Positions 10,268 through 21,344 of a DNA stretch of 64,000 nt are shown piece after piece. The position numbers and the translations under genes are program-made. The DNA comes from Conchocele bisecta (taxonomy: Eukaryota > Mollusca > Bivalvia > Lucinida > Thyasiridae): contig CM055271.1 in the NCBI GenBank assembly GCA_029237695.1, positions 78,937,488 through 79,001,487 on the forward strand. Reading direction: 5' to 3'. The first letter of the stretch is position 1. Each line of letters opens with the position of its first letter. The notes under the pieces are model-generated. The model searched no databases, was not told the DNA's origin, and worked only from the letters and a program-made list of their open reading frames with translations.

Positions 10268-10440
10268 AGCCGGATACAACCGCGCGTCTCTATCAGTAAA
10301 ATAAATGTTACTAAATTATTATATATGTATAGCGGGCACTTGTAATTTTTAGAACTGGTGGAATAGTGACACAATTATACACTTATTTAATTCGTATAAA
10401 GAACATGTTGAGCCTACTGCGTGGGCATGTACCTTTTACA
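10268..10440 (+). repeat. Dispersed repeat R6, copy 2
   Basis: Inverted relative to 4690-4870. It directly follows R7 and precedes the assembly gap. Confidence 0.7.
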
Positions 10441-10512
10441 AGCAAGATATATCGTTATCGGGTTATATGCGTGTGCAACAATGTATTTGATCAGGATCTA
10501 CGCGCAGCTTTG

Positions 10513-11012
10513 NNNNNNNNNNNNNNNNNNNNNNNNNNNNNNNNNNNNNNNNNNNNNNNNNNNNNNNNNNNNNNNNNNNNNNNNNNNNNNNNNNNNNNNN
10601 NNNNNNNNNNNNNNNNNNNNNNNNNNNNNNNNNNNNNNNNNNNNNNNNNNNNNNNNNNNNNNNNNNNNNNNNNNNNNNNNNNNNNNNNNNNNNNNNNNNN
10701 NNNNNNNNNNNNNNNNNNNNNNNNNNNNNNNNNNNNNNNNNNNNNNNNNNNNNNNNNNNNNNNNNNNNNNNNNNNNNNNNNNNNNNNNNNNNNNNNNNNN
10801 NNNNNNNNNNNNNNNNNNNNNNNNNNNNNNNNNNNNNNNNNNNNNNNNNNNNNNNNNNNNNNNNNNNNNNNNNNNNNNNNNNNNNNNNNNNNNNNNNNNN
10901 NNNNNNNNNNNNNNNNNNNNNNNNNNNNNNNNNNNNNNNNNNNNNNNNNNNNNNNNNNNNNNNNNNNNNNNNNNNNNNNNNNNNNNNNNNNNNNNNNNNN
11001 NNNNNNNNNNNN
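10513..11012. other. Assembly gap, 500 N
   Basis: Exactly 500 unknown bases, a conventional scaffolding gap whose true length is unknown. It separates R6 from the end of the Tigger-like pseudogene. Open frames that cross it are meaningless. Confidence 0.99.
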
Positions 11013-11016
11013 TTTT

Positions 11017-12540
11017 CTAATAAATATAAAACGTAGGGCAGAAAACGGATAGATGACGGATAGATATCGGGCCGTTATGCCGACATGCCGCTCTGTTACC
11101 GTTAACGGGCCGATATGTGTGTGCTGACTGGGTGGTGATCACAATACATCGGACCTCCGCTCGTATGCACCTAACTTTATTGTGTCTTGAGATATTTGAA
11201 TTAATAAAAAATGTATAACTAAACAAATATTTATATTTGAATGCTGATACCGAGGCGGCGTATTGTGATAGAGATACACCGACTGGTGCTAACCGCAGTA
11301 GAACGGAGAGTGGAATGTTGTCATCCGGATCGTCGTCGTGGTCGGCGTCGGAGGTTGATGGATTCTGTTGACCGACATCGGTAAGAACAAATCCCGCGTG
11401 GCGGTAGCAGTTGGCGATTGTAGTCGGTTGAACGCAGCCCCATGCCTGGTGGAGCATGCGTATAGCATCAAGGACGTTGAGGTTGAACTCCGTCTTGTTG
11501 TCTATGGCACGCAGTTTCTTCTGGATGACAAACTTCCGGTAGTGGACTTTCAAATTCTGAATAATACCCTGGTCCATCGGTTGCGTCTTCGATGTCGTGT
11601 TTGGTGGTAGAAACACTAACGTGATGTTCTTAAGACGGCCGGCCAGTGATGGATGCGCAGGACAGTTGTCCACGACGAGTACTATCCGACGTTTCTTCTT
11701 CGACATGTCCTTGTCAAAATCCATCAGCCAATTCGTAAACAGCTCTGACGTCATCCACGCCTTTTTGTTTGCGGCGTACGGGGTTGGAAGAGTGTTGACA
11801 TTCTTGAAGCAGCGTGGTTTCTGCGCTTTGCCGATGATGAACAGCGGCCGTTTATCTGTCCCTGTCATGTTGGAAGTCACCATTGCCGTTATTCGCTCTT
11901 TACTCAGTTTTCCCCCGCGGCAGCTGATAGCCTTGAACTCCAGTGTTTTATCAGGCATGAGACGGAAGAAGATGCCCGTTTCATCGGCGTTGTATATGTC
12001 GTCAGGGCTATAGTCTTGGAAAATGGTTTGTAATTTCGTCCGCCATGCTTCCATAGCGTCGCTGTCCAAGACGACTGAGTTGGCCTCACCACAGACACGT
12101 TTAAATGACAACTCGTAACGTGTTTTGAAGCGTTCTAGCCATCCAGAGGAGCACTCAAACTCCTGGCTTGAAACGCCAAATTCTGCGGCGAAGTAGCGAG
12201 CCTTCTCTCCTCATTTATTATCGCCGGATATTAGGTACGTTCTGGCTCCGCGCATTCTTGAACCATTTCAATAGAGCATTTTCTATTTCTGGATACTTCG
12301 CCGTTCTGTCTTTCTTGCGCATGGGACCACATTCGCCGGATAGATATTTCTGCTTGATTTTATCTGCGTTTTTCAGCCACGTCGAAAGCGTGTTCTGTGG
12401 AACTTCAAACTCAGCTGCTATCTGCTTCTTCGACTTAACTCCTCTCTCTGATTTTAATATGGCCGCATATTTTGTGTCATTCGATTTAACCTCCAGCTTG
12501 CGCTTAACGCCGCATGTTTTCCCCGCAATAGCTGATCTAG
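11017..12540 (-). pseudogene. Tigger/pogo-type DDE transposase, broken
   Basis: From high to low coordinates, the N-terminal part (12540-12230) reads AGKTCGVKRKLEV, KYAAILKSERGVKSKKQIAA and LSTWLKNADKIKQKYLSGEC, a CENP-B-type helix-turn-helix. A second DNA-binding part (12200-12110) reads EKARYFAAEFG and SGWLERFKTRYELSFKRVCG. The catalytic part (12110-11235) has YNADETGIFFRLMP (first Asp), VLVVDNCPAHP (second Asp) and TQPMDQGIIQNLKVHYRK (third Asp), then an acidic tail with DDNIPLSVLLRLAP. This is the Tc1/mariner superfamily, pogo/Tigger group, which cuts and pastes DNA. Two breaks are visible: a one-base insertion at about 12230 (NVP then frame change to ISGDNK) and a TGA just after it. The expected start codon reads ATT, so the copy is dead unless assembly errors explain it. 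No terminal repeats were identified. Confidence 0.9.
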
Positions 12541-12690
12541 TTATCCAGTTATCCCCCCGGTTTTTAGGCCAGGTCCTTGGCTAGATTGCTCAGCTGACAC
12601 AAACAGATTAGATGCTGATCCAGTTATCCCTCCTGTTTTTAGGCAGGGTCCTTCACCAGATTTATCAGCAGCAGTTTGTTTAGACATTGC
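12541..12690. repeat. Short tandem duplication upstream of the Tigger pseudogene
   Basis: The segment 'ATCCAGTTATCCCCCCGGTTTTTAGGCCAGGTCCTT' recurs about 65 bases later as 'ATCCAGTTATCCCTCCTGTTTTTAGGCAGGGTCCTT'. Confidence 0.75.
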
Positions 12691-13039
12691 TAAAGGAAGT
12701 GATTTGATCGACCAACTGTTCGTGTTTATAAAGATCGCATGTAATTCACTCAAATTGTAATTATTATAAACAAGCGTCCGTTAATGATTATGGCATTTAC
12801 GGCTCGATTCATGTCCCGAAAATAAATTGGCAATTAACAAAGAGTAATTTTGTGATTTCACGTCACACTGTCGTTAATTGGTTGATCACGGTTTACGTGG
12901 TCGGCTTTGACAGTATTCCGCGATTGTAACACGGTTACCGGCGGCATGTTTTGATCACTTTGAATGTGTGAAAAACTTACCTGTGCCAATCAAGTTTGAC
13001 CAGACTTTACGACGCCCGCTGTTCAAATTGCATATCGAC

Positions 13040-13275
13040 ATAACAGTATACAAATGTGTCGGAATTATACCATCGGGACTTGTTTTCCACATCGATATGA
13101 ACGAAATATCGACATTTCCGATATCGATATATCAGGTATGAAATGTATGAGTTTATATAGCAGTTCGGCCGGGACCACGAGCGTACATCGACATAAGCAG
13201 GTATATCGATATAAGCAATGTCGACATAACGCGAATCGACTCTATATTGAGGATCGATTAACATTACGCTCGTGA
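13040..13275. repeat. Cluster of ATCGATAT / TCGACATAA motifs
   Basis: Dense short inverted motifs: ATATCGACATTTCCGATATC, ACATCGACATAAGCAGG, ATATCGATATAAGCAATG and TCGACATAACGCGAATCGAC. Sub-terminal repeat regions of DNA transposons look like this. Its position upstream of the Tigger pseudogene makes that link possible, but no matching partner was seen on the other side. Confidence 0.5.
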
Positions 13276-13398
13276 ACATTTGATCGATTCTCCAAGTATC
13301 GTCATGACAACCGTGATAGTTTTCAAGTTATTCAATTTTCTATCGACAATATCTCACGACTCAAAAAAGTTTTGCGCTTACAGGGCCAGCAAACATAC

Positions 13399-13988
13399 CT
13401 GGTGTTGTCTGTTGCAAATATCTTCGGTGCGGTCTCTTGTGTATTTGACAGATTCGCCCCATCCCTGGTCTTGCTTGCCCTCTCATTGAACTCGAGAAAC
13501 TTTTCCCCATTGGATGTCGTTTTCATCTCTATATCACCGAATTTCAATTATCTTGCTTCATCTCGTCCACGCAAACCGAACATTTTTCCGAAATAGTAAA
13601 ATATCGTGAATTGAAGGCTTTTTGGTGTACTTGTACCTAGAGACCCAGATGAATACATTTTCTCTTCTTCAGGTGTAATGTTCATGCACTTTTTAGGTTT
13701 ATTGCCCTTCCCAAGTTTCTTCAGATCCATTTTCTTGGCCGTTAATGCTGATACACTGCCCAAATACTCTGTCTCGATAAATATTGTTTTTGCAGCATTG
13801 ATAATGTATACTGATTCGACGAATATATTGATTTTAAATGGAGTATATATGAGTTTTGTGTGTGAAATATTAACTAAAAATGGTTGAGCACGTGCTGCGA
13901 AGGATTTCAGGACTTTCATTTGATAATCAAATGATGTCAGAATTTGCCAAAGTTTCTGTGCAAATTCAAGCGGAATTGTATTACGCAT
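13399..13988 (-). pseudogene. DUF3504 / KIAA1958-ZMYM-like (Crypton-derived) exon, interrupted
   Basis: The minus-strand frame contains LTAKKMDLKKLGKGNKPKKC, NITPEEEKMYSSGSLGTSTP, SLQFTIFYYFGKMFGLRGRD and, after an in-frame TAA at about 13548, LKFGDIEMKTTSNGEKFLEF, NERASKTRDGAN and APKIFATDNTR. This order (TPEEEK..L-G-LGT-TP, LRG.(E/H), GD(I/L), TKTR.G, PKIFA) is the KIAA1958/QRICH1/ZMYM C-terminal domain, related to Crypton tyrosine recombinases. The frame ends at AG|GTATGT, a consensus donor, so it was a spliced exon. The Arg-stop-Leu position normally reads His-Arg-(Asp/Glu)-Leu, so one substitution explains the stop. The protein before about 13760 is not recognisable and the true 5' edge is unknown. 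Confidence 0.72.
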
Positions 13989-14035
13989 TTGCTCTGATTT
14001 GTTTGTGAAATGTTGCCATCATTTTTTCTATTTTA

Positions 14036-14277
14036 ACCCATTCAACACCAAGTAACTTAATGGGCTCTTCCACGCCAATGTTTCGTTTCGCACTATTTCA
14101 TTGGTCCATTCAAATTTTCAGGCTATTCCATTCTTCAGAATGTGTGTTTTTCAAATTTAAAAACTATTAGCAAACGGTGGAGCTCCTGATGAGACGGCTC
14201 GTTGCGGGCCGGCTCATCTGGATCTACACTGTATGTAAGCATTCCCTTTATAGAGGTATGTAGAGTTGAAAGGGTTA
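14036..14277 (-). repeat. Dispersed repeat R5, copy 3 (reverse)
   Basis: Runs from TTAACCCATTCAACACC to GTTGAAAGGG in reverse orientation, containing GAGCCGTCTCATCAGG and GAGCCGGC in complement. Confidence 0.8.
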
Positions 14278-14381
14278 AAAACAATTTATGGCAAAATTTA
14301 CATGTCGTACAATATATTATCCTATGTCACATCTCATTTATCGGCAGGGTCATGTTGCACGAACCAAAACGTTTTTATCAA

Positions 14382-14587
14382 TCACTCACTTGCCACAATG
14401 GAGTTCATTCCACTAGCCACACTGGAATTCATTTCACTAGCCACACTAGAATTCATTCCATTGGCATTCTTTTCAAGATTTCTCTTCTTTCTTCCACCAT
14501 CCCTAGCAGATGCAGTTCTAAGCCACTCTCTGGTGGCAGTCTCAACCGGGTGGCTATTCACGCCTTTGAAGGTCTTTTTCACCACTT
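14382..14587 (-). CDS. DUF4806-type gene fragment, C-terminal exon
   Basis: The minus-strand exon starts after TTCTTTACAG and, using the single base left by the exon at 15340, reads KVVKKTFKGVNSHPVETATR, EWLRTASARDGGRKKRN, then three near-identical MNSSVAS repeats to a TGA (or a GTGAGT donor just before it). The pattern KxxFxxxxxxEVExAxxxWLRxAxxR is the end of DUF4806 as I know it from many animal proteins, often transposon-associated. The MNSSVAS tail comes from three 24-base DNA repeats. Function unknown. Its partner exon carries a stop, so the locus is probably decayed. Confidence 0.6.
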
Positions 14588-14599
14588 CTGTAAAGAACA

Positions 14600-15339
14600 G
14601 CAACAATTTATTTAATAATAGACGCATAATTATGTCGCATTAAGCCACTTATTACGAGATCACAGACTCAAAATAATGATTAGTTTATTCTAAGCTTATA
14701 TATATATATATATTAACCAATTTGATAAAAGTCTGAGATTGAGATGTGCAGTAATAATGCTAAGTGCACTAATGGGGGAAAATTCATATTTGAATAAACA
14801 AGAAAAATGCACAGCGATGCCTCTATTGTGGTGCTTGTCAGTCTTGTGTAGCTGTGTCGAACAAGGCGTAGCTGTGAAGTGTGACGGACAGACAGTATTT
14901 TTAATATATTGAATCGATGAGCCTTTTCAGTGTTCTTTTAAAGCATAAAAAGGTTTATTAACTCTTACCCTGCTGCGAACAAAAATTAAACAAAATTTAA
15001 AACATTTTAGTTATTTCTCGACATTTGACATGCCTGACATTTTATTAGACACGTCTCTCGCGGGACAATTCTAATAAAATGCCAATGCATGTTTTCATTG
15101 AGAAATAAGCAAAATATTTATCAATTGCCACCTGCTGCTTGTTGTCTACAGGAGGATAATGACCAAGCTGATGCAAGACAGTAAACATAGTAAATATTAG
15201 ATAGTTATGCAATCAAATAGTATTATTTAATGTTACCCCTTTTTGACAGGAATGTTACCCCTTTCTTACAATATTTCGGCCAACATACAGAAGATAGTAA
15301 AGTAACAAACACTGTAGATTCCGATGATATTATACTCAC
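14600..15339. other. Intron of the DUF4806 fragment; no other feature
   Basis: AT-rich, with a short (TA)n run near 14697-14713. The plus-strand open frame at 15230-15442 overlaps the antisense exon and is its shadow. Confidence 0.45.
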
Positions 15340-15499
15340 TCAAAAGCACAGATGCCAGTTTCAGGGTGTGAAATGGAAGTTTCTACTTCCGCCCAAACCA
15401 GCTGTACTGCTGCGCCAGGGTATTAGACAGGATGTTTTTTAATACCCGCCTCACCGCGTCTGTTTCGTCCTTTCCTCCAATGGGGGCCAAGTAATTAAT
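15340..15499 (-). pseudogene. DUF4806 exon with in-frame stop
   Basis: The minus-strand exon of 160 bases starts after GTGTAATTTTCAG and ends before GTGAGT. It reads INYLAPIGGKDETDAVRRVL, KNILSNTLAQQYSWFGRK, stop, KLPFHTLKLASVLL, ending in phase 1, which fits the next exon at 14587. GG.....AVRR(V/I)L....(T/N).LA.QYSW.GRK is the core of DUF4806, and the stop falls where the family usually has a short Gly/Lys stretch. Either one nonsense mutation killed it or this is a base error. Confidence 0.7.
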
Positions 15500-16066
15500 C
15501 TGAAAATTACACGGAACAATCATCATGCTTGTTGTGCGTATTGTGTACTATCATTGTTTTGAATGTTTTCATGGATAAAAGCCAGGTGATCAGCAACATT
15601 TGCTTTGATCTTTCCGTAAGATTGTCAATACGAACGGGTAGCCATTGTGTAAAATTAATATGATAACTAGAATGTGTTTTCGTGGAACACCGATGCCCCA
15701 CCTACCGCTTTGATAGAGGCAAAAACGGGACTGTTATAAATCACTGTTACGAACGCGGGACGGACAAGGGTAATCCTAGATGCCACCTCCACTACCGTGG
15801 TGGGGCATACAAATGTAACCGAGGCTAAAGTTTGTGAAACTTTCTGAAAGGTATTAAGAAGGTGAAGGAGAGCACCAATGTCCTTACTGTAAGTATGACC
15901 AGTTATTAAAATAATCCAGCCTATAAACATAAACAAAGGTGGTTGCGACTCTCATTCCTCACTCTACGAACATGATGAAACATTTTAAGTGCTGGATAGA
16001 AAACTTAATTAAGCAAATTAACTGCACGGATTAACGCCAAATTGCCGACTGTTCAAACACAACACA
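15500..16066. other. No gene seen
   Basis: Contains a minus open frame (15936-15667) with no recognised motif and no splice support. The right edge at 16066 is the junction with retrotransposon copy A. Confidence 0.4.
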
Positions 16067-18345
16067 CCCGCAGGTCACCCCTGACCTTGACGCGGTCTGC
16101 GGGCTTAATCTTGGAATTGCCAGAGAACTAACAAGGGGTGGGTTTCCTAAGGACTAACTGGGTTATATGCATGCACTAGCTATTGGTGCATGCACTAGCT
16201 ATTGGTGCATGCACATATTACATAAACACCCCTTGGTGACTCGTAGGTACTCTATGCATTCCCGCACAAAGTTTGGGCGTGTGTGTGTAGGGGAACCTAG
16301 CTGGCCGTTTGCCGTGGCCTGCGACCCGGACGTTTTGGAGGAAGGGATCCTGGTGGGTGAGTGTCTTGCGTGGCTGGCAGAATTTCTGGCCAAGATGTCA
16401 CGCATTACTACAATACACCACTTCGGCCCTGACTTCAATACAAACGGGAGGTCCTTGTGTGAGCACGCCCAATGGGATTAATCGGCTTCTGTGGCACCCG
16501 GTGCTGGAGTCGTGACTGGAGCATATATTTTTTTTTATTTTTACTTTGTTTTGTGATTATTTCATATATACGTGAGTACATTATCTTGTTTCCTTTTACA
16601 TTGTGTGACCAGTCCGCGGCTCTAGTAGGTGTCACGGTTTAGTGCTACACGAGTATATCACTATGTATCCTCGGTGTGCGGTGCGGAGACCCGCACCATT
16701 AGCACATCTCCTTGTAGGGCTCCATGGAGGGTGTGGAACATAGTGATGAATATACCGGCCTACTGATATGAATCGCCAAACAAACAAAAAACAAACCTCA
16801 TCACAATTATCCATCAATCCAGTCGATTGGAAGGCTTCGGACTTCACAAAGTCGTCCAGCCAACCGTGTTCAGCTGGTCCGTCCAAGAAACGGACGCGAC
16901 CTGCAGAATTCAATTTTTTACCCGACAACGAACCCGTTTTCCTAACACGACCAACCCAACAACAGTCAAAACAAGAACATGTAGCCACATGGCCTAGATT
17001 CCTTGTGGTCCATGCAACTGATTCAGACAAACCCCTCACCAAATTGTCTGTTTGTTTTGTCAAAGATCCTGAATAGTGTGGCAGGAGAGCCAAATAATTT
17101 GAAGCGTTTACGCTCTGGTGGTCTTCTCATAGAAGTTGAGAGGAGGAGCCATGCAGAGAATTTACTACTCTGCAACAAATTCTTGGACACTCCTGTCGAC
17201 ATTCAGCCACATAAATCATTGAACAGTTGCAAGGGGGTTGTCCGATCACCGGAGTTTGCTCATGTAACTGAGCAAGAGGTGATCGAGCAACTCAAACCGC
17301 AAGGAGTCGCTGATGCCAGATTAGTAGAAAAGTCCCTACCAATACGTTCGTTCTGACTTTCAACCTCACTGTACTACCGAAAGAACTCAAACTCACCAGA
17401 TGGTTACTGATTACAGTTGATCCATATATACCAAACCCGTTGCGATGTTATAACTGCCAATTGTACGGCCACCACAAAGACAGATGTAAGAGAGATCTTG
17501 CATGTGCACATTGTGTCAACTGTAATGGTAACCATTCGGCATATTCGAAAGACTGCCCGAAGTGGAAGATCGAGAAGGAGATAGTTCGCGTGAAACATAC
17601 ACGCAACATATCATTCCCTGAAGCCAGGAAGATTGTTGAAATACCAACAACTCCTATCCCTGGCTTTTCTTATGCTTCGGCTGCAGTCTCTCGCAAGCCC
17701 AGCAAAGGCATCAACATCAAAACCTTCTTCGGAAGGCAAAATCTCAAAGGTCACGCCTTCCAAAAGCCCTAAAGGTCGGGCTAAAAAGACCTTGAAACAA
17801 ATCACGGCCGTGTCTCCTCTGCGATCACGGCAAGGGCCGGATGACAGGTCGGCCCCTCCACTACCACTCAGGGGTAGGCCCACTGCCATGGAGAGGATTC
17901 GTACAAAACCGCTCAGGAAAGGGTCTGATGACCCTGGATTGCAGAAAGGGTCTGATGACCATGGATCGCAGAAGGGGCCAGACGGCCCCATTCCACTTAA
18001 TAACAGGTTCGAGTCGTTGGACTCGATGGCGACTGAAGAGTCTTCTGACATACCAATTCCCAAGCCTGTTCCACCCCGCAAACCCATACTTCCACCTACA
18101 TAAAACATGGATACTATTATCCAATGGAACTGTCGAGGAATTAAACCAAATCGTGATGAATTAACAATTTTATTAACTCAACACAACCACATTCCTGAAA
18201 GTTGACGATACATTTTCTTTTAAATCACATGCATTATACAGTAAGTGTTCAGATAACGCTGAACGCGCATCTGGTGGAGTCTCAATCCTCGTTAATTTGA
18301 GCACCCCACATAGTCTTGTATTCGTATTGACATTACTTTTCTGAC
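16067..18345 (+). mobile_element. Non-LTR retrotransposon copy A, 5' portion
   Basis: Starts with CCCGCAGGTCACCCCTGACC, the same first bases as copy C at 25381 although the upstream flanks differ, so this is the family's 5' end. Contents are a 5'UTR of about 700 bases, ORF1 (16768-18103) and the first part of the ORF2 endonuclease (from ATG at 18108). Similarity fades at about 18345 near GTATTGACATTA. The 5'UTR carries a duplicated CATGCACTAGCTATTGGTG that copy C has once, and lacks five bases (GTAAG) that C has after GCACAAAG. Confidence 0.9.
16768..18103 (+). pseudogene. Retrotransposon ORF1 (gag-like, zinc knuckle), copy A
   Basis: Start MNRQTNKKQTSSQLS, which I take as the family ORF1 start because copy D has the same ATG. 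Then an RNA-binding-like region (RFLVVHATDSDKPL, LLIEVERRSHAENLLLC), zinc knuckles (CYNCQLYGHHKDRC, then CVNCNGNHSAYSKDC), the PIPGFSYASAAVSRKPS motif, a basic region, KGSDDPG repeats and the C-terminus PVPPRKPILPPT. ORF1 proteins of this type bind the element RNA. The frame is broken at about 17070, 17320 and 17700. A 48-base in-frame deletion removes the middle zinc knuckle (present in C and D). Confidence 0.88.
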
Positions 18346-18786
18346 TTGTGTACATGCAACTGTTGATCGACTAGCTCGCTCATGTCTGATGAAAGTATAA
18401 TGTTGGTGTTGTTGTCAACAGTAATTTTAACGGCAATCCCTATATCCCTGTGTTGGCTCTCATGTACATTTGTGGCTTTCCAATCATATTACTTTTAGAG
18501 AGTGCGAGTCGGGCTACATGTAGGTGACTGATCGGGAGCAGTTGGCGCCGTGTCAGATTATCTAACTTACGGGGGATAAACCTTTTTCTGTAAATATTAA
18601 CTGAAAATTGTGTGATCTCTACACCATTCCCCTCCTATGAAATTTGGTAGTACTTCAACGATTACATTCGTTTCAATGTTGATAATTGATCAGCGAATCA
18701 TCAAATCTAGTTTGATGAGTTCCACACTTATCGGGACATTTTCACATTATGTCCGCATGTTCATGTGAAATATACATTTCAGACTC
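18346..18786. other. Unassigned spacer between retrotransposon pieces
   Basis: No coding similarity recognised. Possibly another diverged repeat. Confidence 0.4.
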
Positions 18787-19467
18787 GTAATTTCGTCGCC
18801 AGAGAAGCACGGCCGATAATCTGATTAGACTGGAAGCATTCATTCAAGACGGGTTTGGTATCAATGAGCATATAGTTGCCGTATTTTTTTATCTTGAAAG
18901 GCATATGACCTCGGTCTGAATGGAATGGAATGGAATGGTGCTTAACGGCCCATCAACACAAAATAGTATCATTTAGGGCCAAGCAATGTAGATGAAGAAT
19001 ACAAATAATAGTAAAATAGTATGTTGCATGTGGTAATCAATCAGTTGATAAGGACCTCGGTTCTAATTGTTTGAAAGACAGACAATTCCAAGTCCTAGTC
19101 TGGGAGTCTGGATTAAAGATCTCCCCCGGGGACAGCGGCAGCAGCTGCTACCCGGTCCCCGACCTTTGAGCCATCAGTAAAAAGCGGAGTGTATGTATTG
19201 TATCTGTCATTAACTTCAAGAAAAAGTGATTTAAAAATGGATACTATTTTACTATTATTTTTATTCTTCATCTACATTGCTTGGCCGTTAAGCACCATTC
19301 CATTCCAAGTCCGAGTCGGTACAACCCTTTCTGATCCCCATGAACAGGAAATGGATGTATCGCAGGGAAGTACGTTGTATGTTACCCTTTTTAACATTAA
19401 ACTGAATAATATTGTAAAATGCCTGCAACCAGGTTTTGACTGTTCTTTATATGTCGATGATTTTTAG
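18787..19467 (+). mobile_element. Rearranged retrotransposon reverse-transcriptase fragment with two insertions
   Basis: RT sequence runs 18793-18915 (CGTCGCCAGAGAAGCACG to GACCTCGGTCTGAA). It is interrupted by a minus-oriented 3' end (18916-19062), resumes at 19063, is interrupted by a 5'-inverted insertion (19096-19301), and resumes to YVDDF at 19467. There the TIR element at 19466 begins and the RT never resumes. Repeated GACCTCGGT (18908, 19052) and ATTCCAAGTCC (19085, 19302) mark the insertions. Confidence 0.82.
19096..19301. mobile_element. 5'-inverted retrotransposon insertion with 11-bp TSD
   Basis: The first ~143 bases are reverse-complemented RNase H sequence (complement of the segment from SIFKSLFLEV to LQSRLPD). 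The rest is 3'UTR in plus orientation ending CGTTAAGCACC(ATTCC). The direct repeat ATTCCAAGTCC flanks both sides. Inverted 5' part plus normal 3' part inside one target-site duplication is the classic result of twin priming. Confidence 0.82.
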
Positions 19468-20990
19468 CTCACCTGAGGGAAGCTCATGTGAGCTATTGTT
19501 ACCGCAATGTGTCCGTCGTCCGTCGTCCGTCGTCCGTCGTCCTTGTCCGTCGTCCGTCGTCGTCGTCCGTGAACATTTTCAAACGTCTTCTCCTCGGTAA
19601 CCATTGGGCCTATAGTCACCAAACTTCATGGTCATGGTCCTTAGGTAGGGGGATTACAAAATTGTTAAAATGACGTCATTACGTAATCCAAGATGGCCGC
19701 CGTCTAAAAATAGCACACATTCTTCAAAAATCTTCTTCTCAAGAACTGCCAACCGGATTTCGACAAAACTTGGTAGGAATGATCGATGTACAATGCACTT
19801 TCAAAGTTGTGAAAATGGTGACCCCGGGGTAAAAAATGGGCGTGGCCCGTGTGGTCAAATTGGGGTCAAATTTTTGACCGAATATGGTCATATTATATAT
19901 CAAATCGAAGGTATCAAGGAGGCGATCACTCTGGTGCATTTATTGTCGAAATTGGATGGTTTTATCAGAGATTTCAAAATTCTTCACATGAACTGCTTGT
20001 GCTTGGCCCATGGTAGCCAAACTTAAAAGTTATTGTTCATGGGTGAAGCCTTTTCAGATTTTTTAAAAGGCAGGTCATGCAAGATGGCCGCCGTCTAAAA
20101 ATAGCATAAATTCTTATAAAATCTTCTCGTGAACCACCAGCCGGATTTCGACGAAACTTGGTAGGAATGATCGATGTACAATGCCCTTTCAAACGTGTTA
20201 AAATGGTGACCCCGGGGTAAAAAAAAATGGGTGTGGCCCTGGGGTAAAATTTTATTTTTTACTGAATATGATCATGTCTATATCAAATCGAAGGTATCAA
20301 AGAGGCGATCGCTGTGGTACATTTTTTGTCGAAATTGGATGGTCATGTCATCCAAGATGGCCGCCGAAAGGTCAAAAGGTCGTTCTTTTATAGACATTTC
20401 AAAATTCTTCTTCACGCGAACCGCTTGGCCCATGGTGGCCAAACTTCACAGTTATGGTCCATGGGTGAAGCCTTTTCAAATTTGTTAAAATTGAGGTCGT
20501 CGCTAATCCAAGATGAACCGCCAATCAGATTTCGATGAAACTTGGTAGTAATGATCGACATAGAATGCTCTTTCAAAGTTGTTAAAATGGTGACCTCGGG
20601 GTCAAAAATGGGCGTGGCCCGTGGGGTCAAATTTTATTTTTGACCAAAGATGGTCATGTCATATATCAAATTGAATGTATCGATGAGGTGATTACTCTGG
20701 TGCTGAAATCGGATGATTATGTCATCCATGATGGCCTCAAAAAGATTTTGAACATCTTTGTCTCATGAACCACATGGCCGATGCTGGCCAAACTTCATAG
20801 TAAGTTAAGATCCTTCGGTGATGCATTTTCAGATTTGGTAAAATGAGTCATCGCTTAATCCAAGATGACCGCCATCTAAAAATAGCACAATTTTTTTTAA
20901 AACACATGAACTCAATGTCACATTCTCCTCTGGTGTTCATGGGGTCAGGTGAGCGAATTAGGGCCATCATGGCCCTCTTGTTTAACTTAG
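19466..20990. mobile_element. AGCTCACCTGA...TCAGGTGAGC bounded repeat element
   Basis: The terminal inverted repeat is GCTCACCTGA against TCAGGTGAGC. A CGTCGTCCGTCGTCC simple repeat near 19508-19565 follows the left end. The interior is three to four diverged tandem units of about 390 bases, each with CCAAGATGGCCGCCG, CCGGATTTCGAC.AAACTTGG, AATGATCGATGTACAATGC and GGTGACC.CGGGGT. The right end is GGGCCATCATGGCCCTCTTGTTT. I associate this type with bivalve genomes. It is non-coding. Confidence 0.82.
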
Positions 20991-20999
20991 CTTTCATAG

Positions 21000-21344
21000 G
21001 AAGATGGTGAGATTTGCAATCAATCACTATGTGTATAGTTTTGGATGTACATATGGCACGTATGTATGTGAGGGATGTACTTACGGACATGACTAATGCT
21101 ATATGCCACCTGTGCCATTCGGTAGTGGGCTCAACAAAGGCCAAAATGGAACACGATGATCAAATTTACTGCTGTTGAGAAATAGGTATCTGTTTGTTTA
21201 TACAAGTCCACAATTTGTGCGTCTGATGGGGTTTGACAATTATTGTTTTAAAGCTATATGACGAGGTGGCTTTTACAGTTTTTACATCTGACATACCTTT
21301 TAGAGTGCAGCCATCGAGGCTTCAAGTAACTTACACGTGATTGA
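21000..21344. other. No gene seen
   Basis: No repeat or exon recognised. The antisense frame at 21144-20848 is mostly repeat. Confidence 0.35.

Noticed and set aside
10366..11052. Open frames spanning the run of N
   Set aside because: They consist almost wholly of unknown bases.
13044..13075. CAGTATACAAATGTGTCGG as a Tigger terminal repeat
   Set aside because: It faces the wrong way for the right end of the minus-strand transposase, and no partner was found at the left.
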